Assembly: GCA_003139095.1 (NCBI GenBank)
Contig: PLHW01000035.1
Location: 1 to 64,000, forward strand
Direction: 5' to 3'
DNA length: 64,000 nucleotides
From: Acidobacteriaceae bacterium
Lineage (GTDB): Bacteria > Acidobacteriota > Terriglobia > Terriglobales > Acidobacteriaceae
Part shown: positions 62,527 to 64,000 of the stretch, in pieces
Layout: every line of letters begins with the position of its first letter
How positions within the stretch are numbered: position 1 is the first letter of the stretch
Program-made: the position numbers and the translations under genes
The notes under the pieces: model-generated
Database searches by the model: none
What the model saw: only the letters and a program-made list of their open reading frames with translations
Told to the model about the DNA's origin: nothing

Positions 62527-62923
62527 GCTGGCTTCCTCGTCCCGAACGCATGCTCAAACCACAACAACAGGAGCCTTTCGTGTATCGTCGGAAGAAGGCA
62601 AAACGAGGGGCGCTTCAACCTCGATTTTACGAATTCCGGAAATTTGGAGGAGAGCAAAGGCGCAAAGTGGCAAGGAAGCGAAAGCCGAACGTGCGATGTC
62701 TGGCAAAAATGTCGCTCAACTGCTAGGTTTTTCCGTTACAAAAGCCGAACATTCATGTTGAAAAGTGCTGCAGAAACTTGGTATAAGCATGCACAGGGCC
62801 TCTACTGAGTTCTGCGGTGATCCAATCAGCACAGATCCTTTTGTCAGGTCCTCAGCTTTCTCCGCGGCTGATCGCAAGCATCTTCAGTGAGCCGGAATCT
62901 GCACCCCATAGGTGGGAGTGGAA
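62527..62923. other. Long intergenic region before the XRE/S24-like gene
   Basis: 397 bases without a gene. It contains a direct repeat AAAGCCGAAC near 62682 and 62741, GCAAAGGCGCAAAGTGGCAA near 62654 (degenerate tandem words), and a promoter candidate at 62758-62787. Confidence 0.5.
62758..62787 (+). promoter_or_regulatory. Sigma-70-type promoter
   Basis: TTGAAA at 62758-62763 and TATAAG at 62782-62787 are 18 bp apart, about 137 bp upstream of the XRE/S24-like start codon. Confidence 0.45.
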
Positions 62924-63808
62924 ATGCTATCGGCAGGCATCGACTTACGTAAAATTCGCGACCGGCTCGGCCTCACCATGAGGGACGTCGAATACGCCAG
63001 TCAGACCATTGCGCAAAAGCATGGCAGCGAAGAGTACCTCATTCCGCCCAGCCGACTTTCCGACATTGAGACCAAGGGCATTGTGCCCAGCGTCTACCGC
63101 TTTTATTCTCTGGCCGTAATCTACCGGAAGTCCGTTCCCGCGCTCCTCCGGCTCTACGCCATCGATCTGGATCGCATCACCTCCGACTGGTCCGCCTCGC
63201 AACCCGCCAAGTCTCATATCCTCGAACTGGACCAGACTACATCCAGCGTTCCGGTCAAGCTCGATCCCGGCTTCGATTTAAATGCCACTTCGGACCTGGG
63301 CCGAATGGTGCAGCAGTGGGGAACATTCCCGCTTGCCATGTTGAGCCATCTCGCTTCCCAGGATTACACCTACGCCTTCATTGGCAATGAAGACTACACC
63401 ATGTATCCCATCCTCCAGCCCGGCTCGTTTGTCCAGGTGGATGAGGCCAGAACCCGCGTCATCGAGCGGCAATGGCGTTCCGAGTACGAGCGCCCCATTT
63501 ACTTCGTGGAAACCCGCGATGGATTCACCTGCTGCTGGTGCTCGTTCCGGCTCAACTCGCTCGTCCTTCAGCCCCATCCCTTGTCTCCGGTCTCGGTTCG
63601 TGTCCTGAAGCATCCCCAGGAGGCGGAAGTGATTGGTCAGGTGATTGGAATTGCAATGCGGATTGGGGATTTGGCGCCTGCGAATCTTGAAGAATCGAAA
63701 GAACTCTCAACACCGAAGCCAGGTGTAGTTCCGTCGCCTTCGAACATCCTGAAGGCAATAAACGGTACAGATCTCCCGTCAACTTCCGCACGTAAGAAGC
63801 TGAGCTAA
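62924..63808 (+). CDS. XRE-family regulator with degenerate S24-like domain
   Basis: A 294-residue protein. The N-terminal helix-turn-helix is GIDLRKIRDRLGLTMRDVEY with RLSDIETKGIVPSVYRFYSL. The C-terminal half has the LexA/CI peptidase-like fold (DYTMYPILQPGSFVQVDEAR, PIYFVETRDGFTCCWCSF, EVIGQVIGIAMRIGDL). At the place of the catalytic Ser (usually S-M-x-P) it has Thr (YTMYP), and no clear catalytic Lys is seen, so self-cleavage seems unlikely. ATG 62924 has AGGTGGGAG upstream and is preferred to GTG 62912. Its targets are unknown. Confidence 0.8.
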   Translation: MLSAGIDLRKIRDRLGLTMRDVEYASQTIAQKHGSEEYLIPPSRLSDIETKGIVPSVYRFYSLAVIYRKSVPALLRLYAIDLDRITSDWSASQPAKSHILELDQTTSSVPVKLDPGFDLNATSDLGRMVQQWGTFPLAMLSHLASQDYTYAFIGNEDYTMYPILQPGSFVQVDEARTRVIERQWRSEYERPIYFVETRDGFTCCWCSFRLNSLVLQPHPLSPVSVRVLKHPQEAEVIGQVIGIAMRIGDLAPANLEESKELSTPKPGVVPSPSNILKAINGTDLPSTSARKKLS

Positions 63809-63995
63809 CTCCCTCGACTCGCCGGGAATGCTCGACGTCGTCCACAAGTAAGCGCAGGCGCGTCCGCAGAATGGTCCCAACCAGCGACTGATGCGCGCGC
63901 GCGAACGCGTTGCGGGCAGTTACTGTCCCGTGTTTGCGTTCAAATCCCCAGTGCTCATAACCGGCTTCGGTGGAGCGGCGGTCCGCGACATACAC
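63552..63995 (-). CDS. Possible partial gene at window edge
   Basis: From the right edge the minus strand is open for 147 codons. The first 60 (ADRRSTEAGYEHWGFERKHG, TVTARNAFARAHQSLVGTIL, RTRLRLLVDDVEHSRR) read like real protein. The remainder runs antisense to the end of the XRE/S24-like gene and may not be translated. The true start may lie outside the window. Family not recognised. Confidence 0.3.
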   Translation of the reverse strand: MYVADRRSTEAGYEHWGFERKHGTVTARNAFARAHQSLVGTILRTRLRLLVDDVEHSRRVEGVSSASYVRKLTGDLYRLLPSGCSKATELHLASVLRVLSILQDSQAPNPQSALQFQSPDQSLPPPGDASGHEPRPETRDGAEGRAS

Positions 63996-64000
63996 TAACT

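Overview
The window looks like a chromosomal segment of an acidobacterium (Acidobacteriota, probably the Terriglobales/Acidobacteriales branch). This rests on high G+C coding DNA and on families that are common in that group: a VWFA-related secreted protein, a very large carboxypeptidase-regulatory/TonB-type outer-membrane protein, a DUF2934 protein, SYLF and DUF5666 proteins, and many secreted beta-propeller or Ig-like proteins. No rRNA, tRNA, CRISPR array, transposase or integrase gene was recognised. The assignment is inference from gene content.

Layout. 1-481: a GIY-YIG nuclease gene enclosed by two inverted copies of a hairpin-bearing repeat. 482-7516: amidase, SRPBCC protein, O6-alkylguanine-DNA alkyltransferase, OmpA-like protein, GAF protein and a TPR protein, all on the minus strand. 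7517-11415: two secreted proteins between long non-coding tracts rich in palindromes and A+T-rich repeats. 11416-16275: purH, a conserved hypothetical, an XRE regulator, dienelactone hydrolase and a metallo-beta-lactamase-fold enzyme (minus). 16416-28401: nitrogen-related genes (P-II protein, GlnD, acetylornithine-type aminotransferase, ammonium transporter) interleaved with a VWFA protein and a DUF5666/TonB-type pair. 28504-37281: secreted hypotheticals and a cytochrome c biogenesis block (CcmF, CcmH, CcmI-like). 37484-45111: SYLF protein, TetR regulator and a three-gene RND efflux operon. 47641-53378: a five-gene uptake [NiFe]-hydrogenase operon in the order small subunit, HybA-type ferredoxin, HybB-type membrane subunit, large subunit, maturation protease. 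53398-58365: DUF2934, GAF, BaiN-type flavoprotein and HypF. 58382-60403: a cytochrome c/outer-membrane protein pair divergent from a Fur-family regulator, with several palindromes between them. 60532-63808: hybrid histidine kinase and an XRE/S24-like regulator.

How the genes fit together. The hydrogenase small subunit and HybA carry twin-arginine signals, the large subunit ends in a cleavable maturation tail, and the protease start overlaps the large-subunit stop. Electrons from H2 would pass through HybA and HybB to quinone, and HypF supplies the cyanide-ligand precursor. The other hyp genes are not in the window. P-II has Tyr51 intact and lies beside its uridylyltransferase GlnD; the ammonium transporter lies 10 kb away.

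Most unusual non-coding content. (1) A roughly 337-bp A+T-rich element present at 45221-45558 (+) and 11047-11382 (-), about 34 kb apart, with a more degenerate tandem relative at 10732-10895. It opens with GGGGGGTACCCCCC and is full of AAAGTATT/AAAGTCTT/AAAGACTT words. Both full copies lie just 3' of a protein gene on that gene's strand. (2) A 67-68 bp repeat with conserved ends and a different internal palindrome in each copy: two copies bracket the GIY-YIG gene and a third lies inside the coding start of ccmH. All identities were judged by eye; no searches were run.
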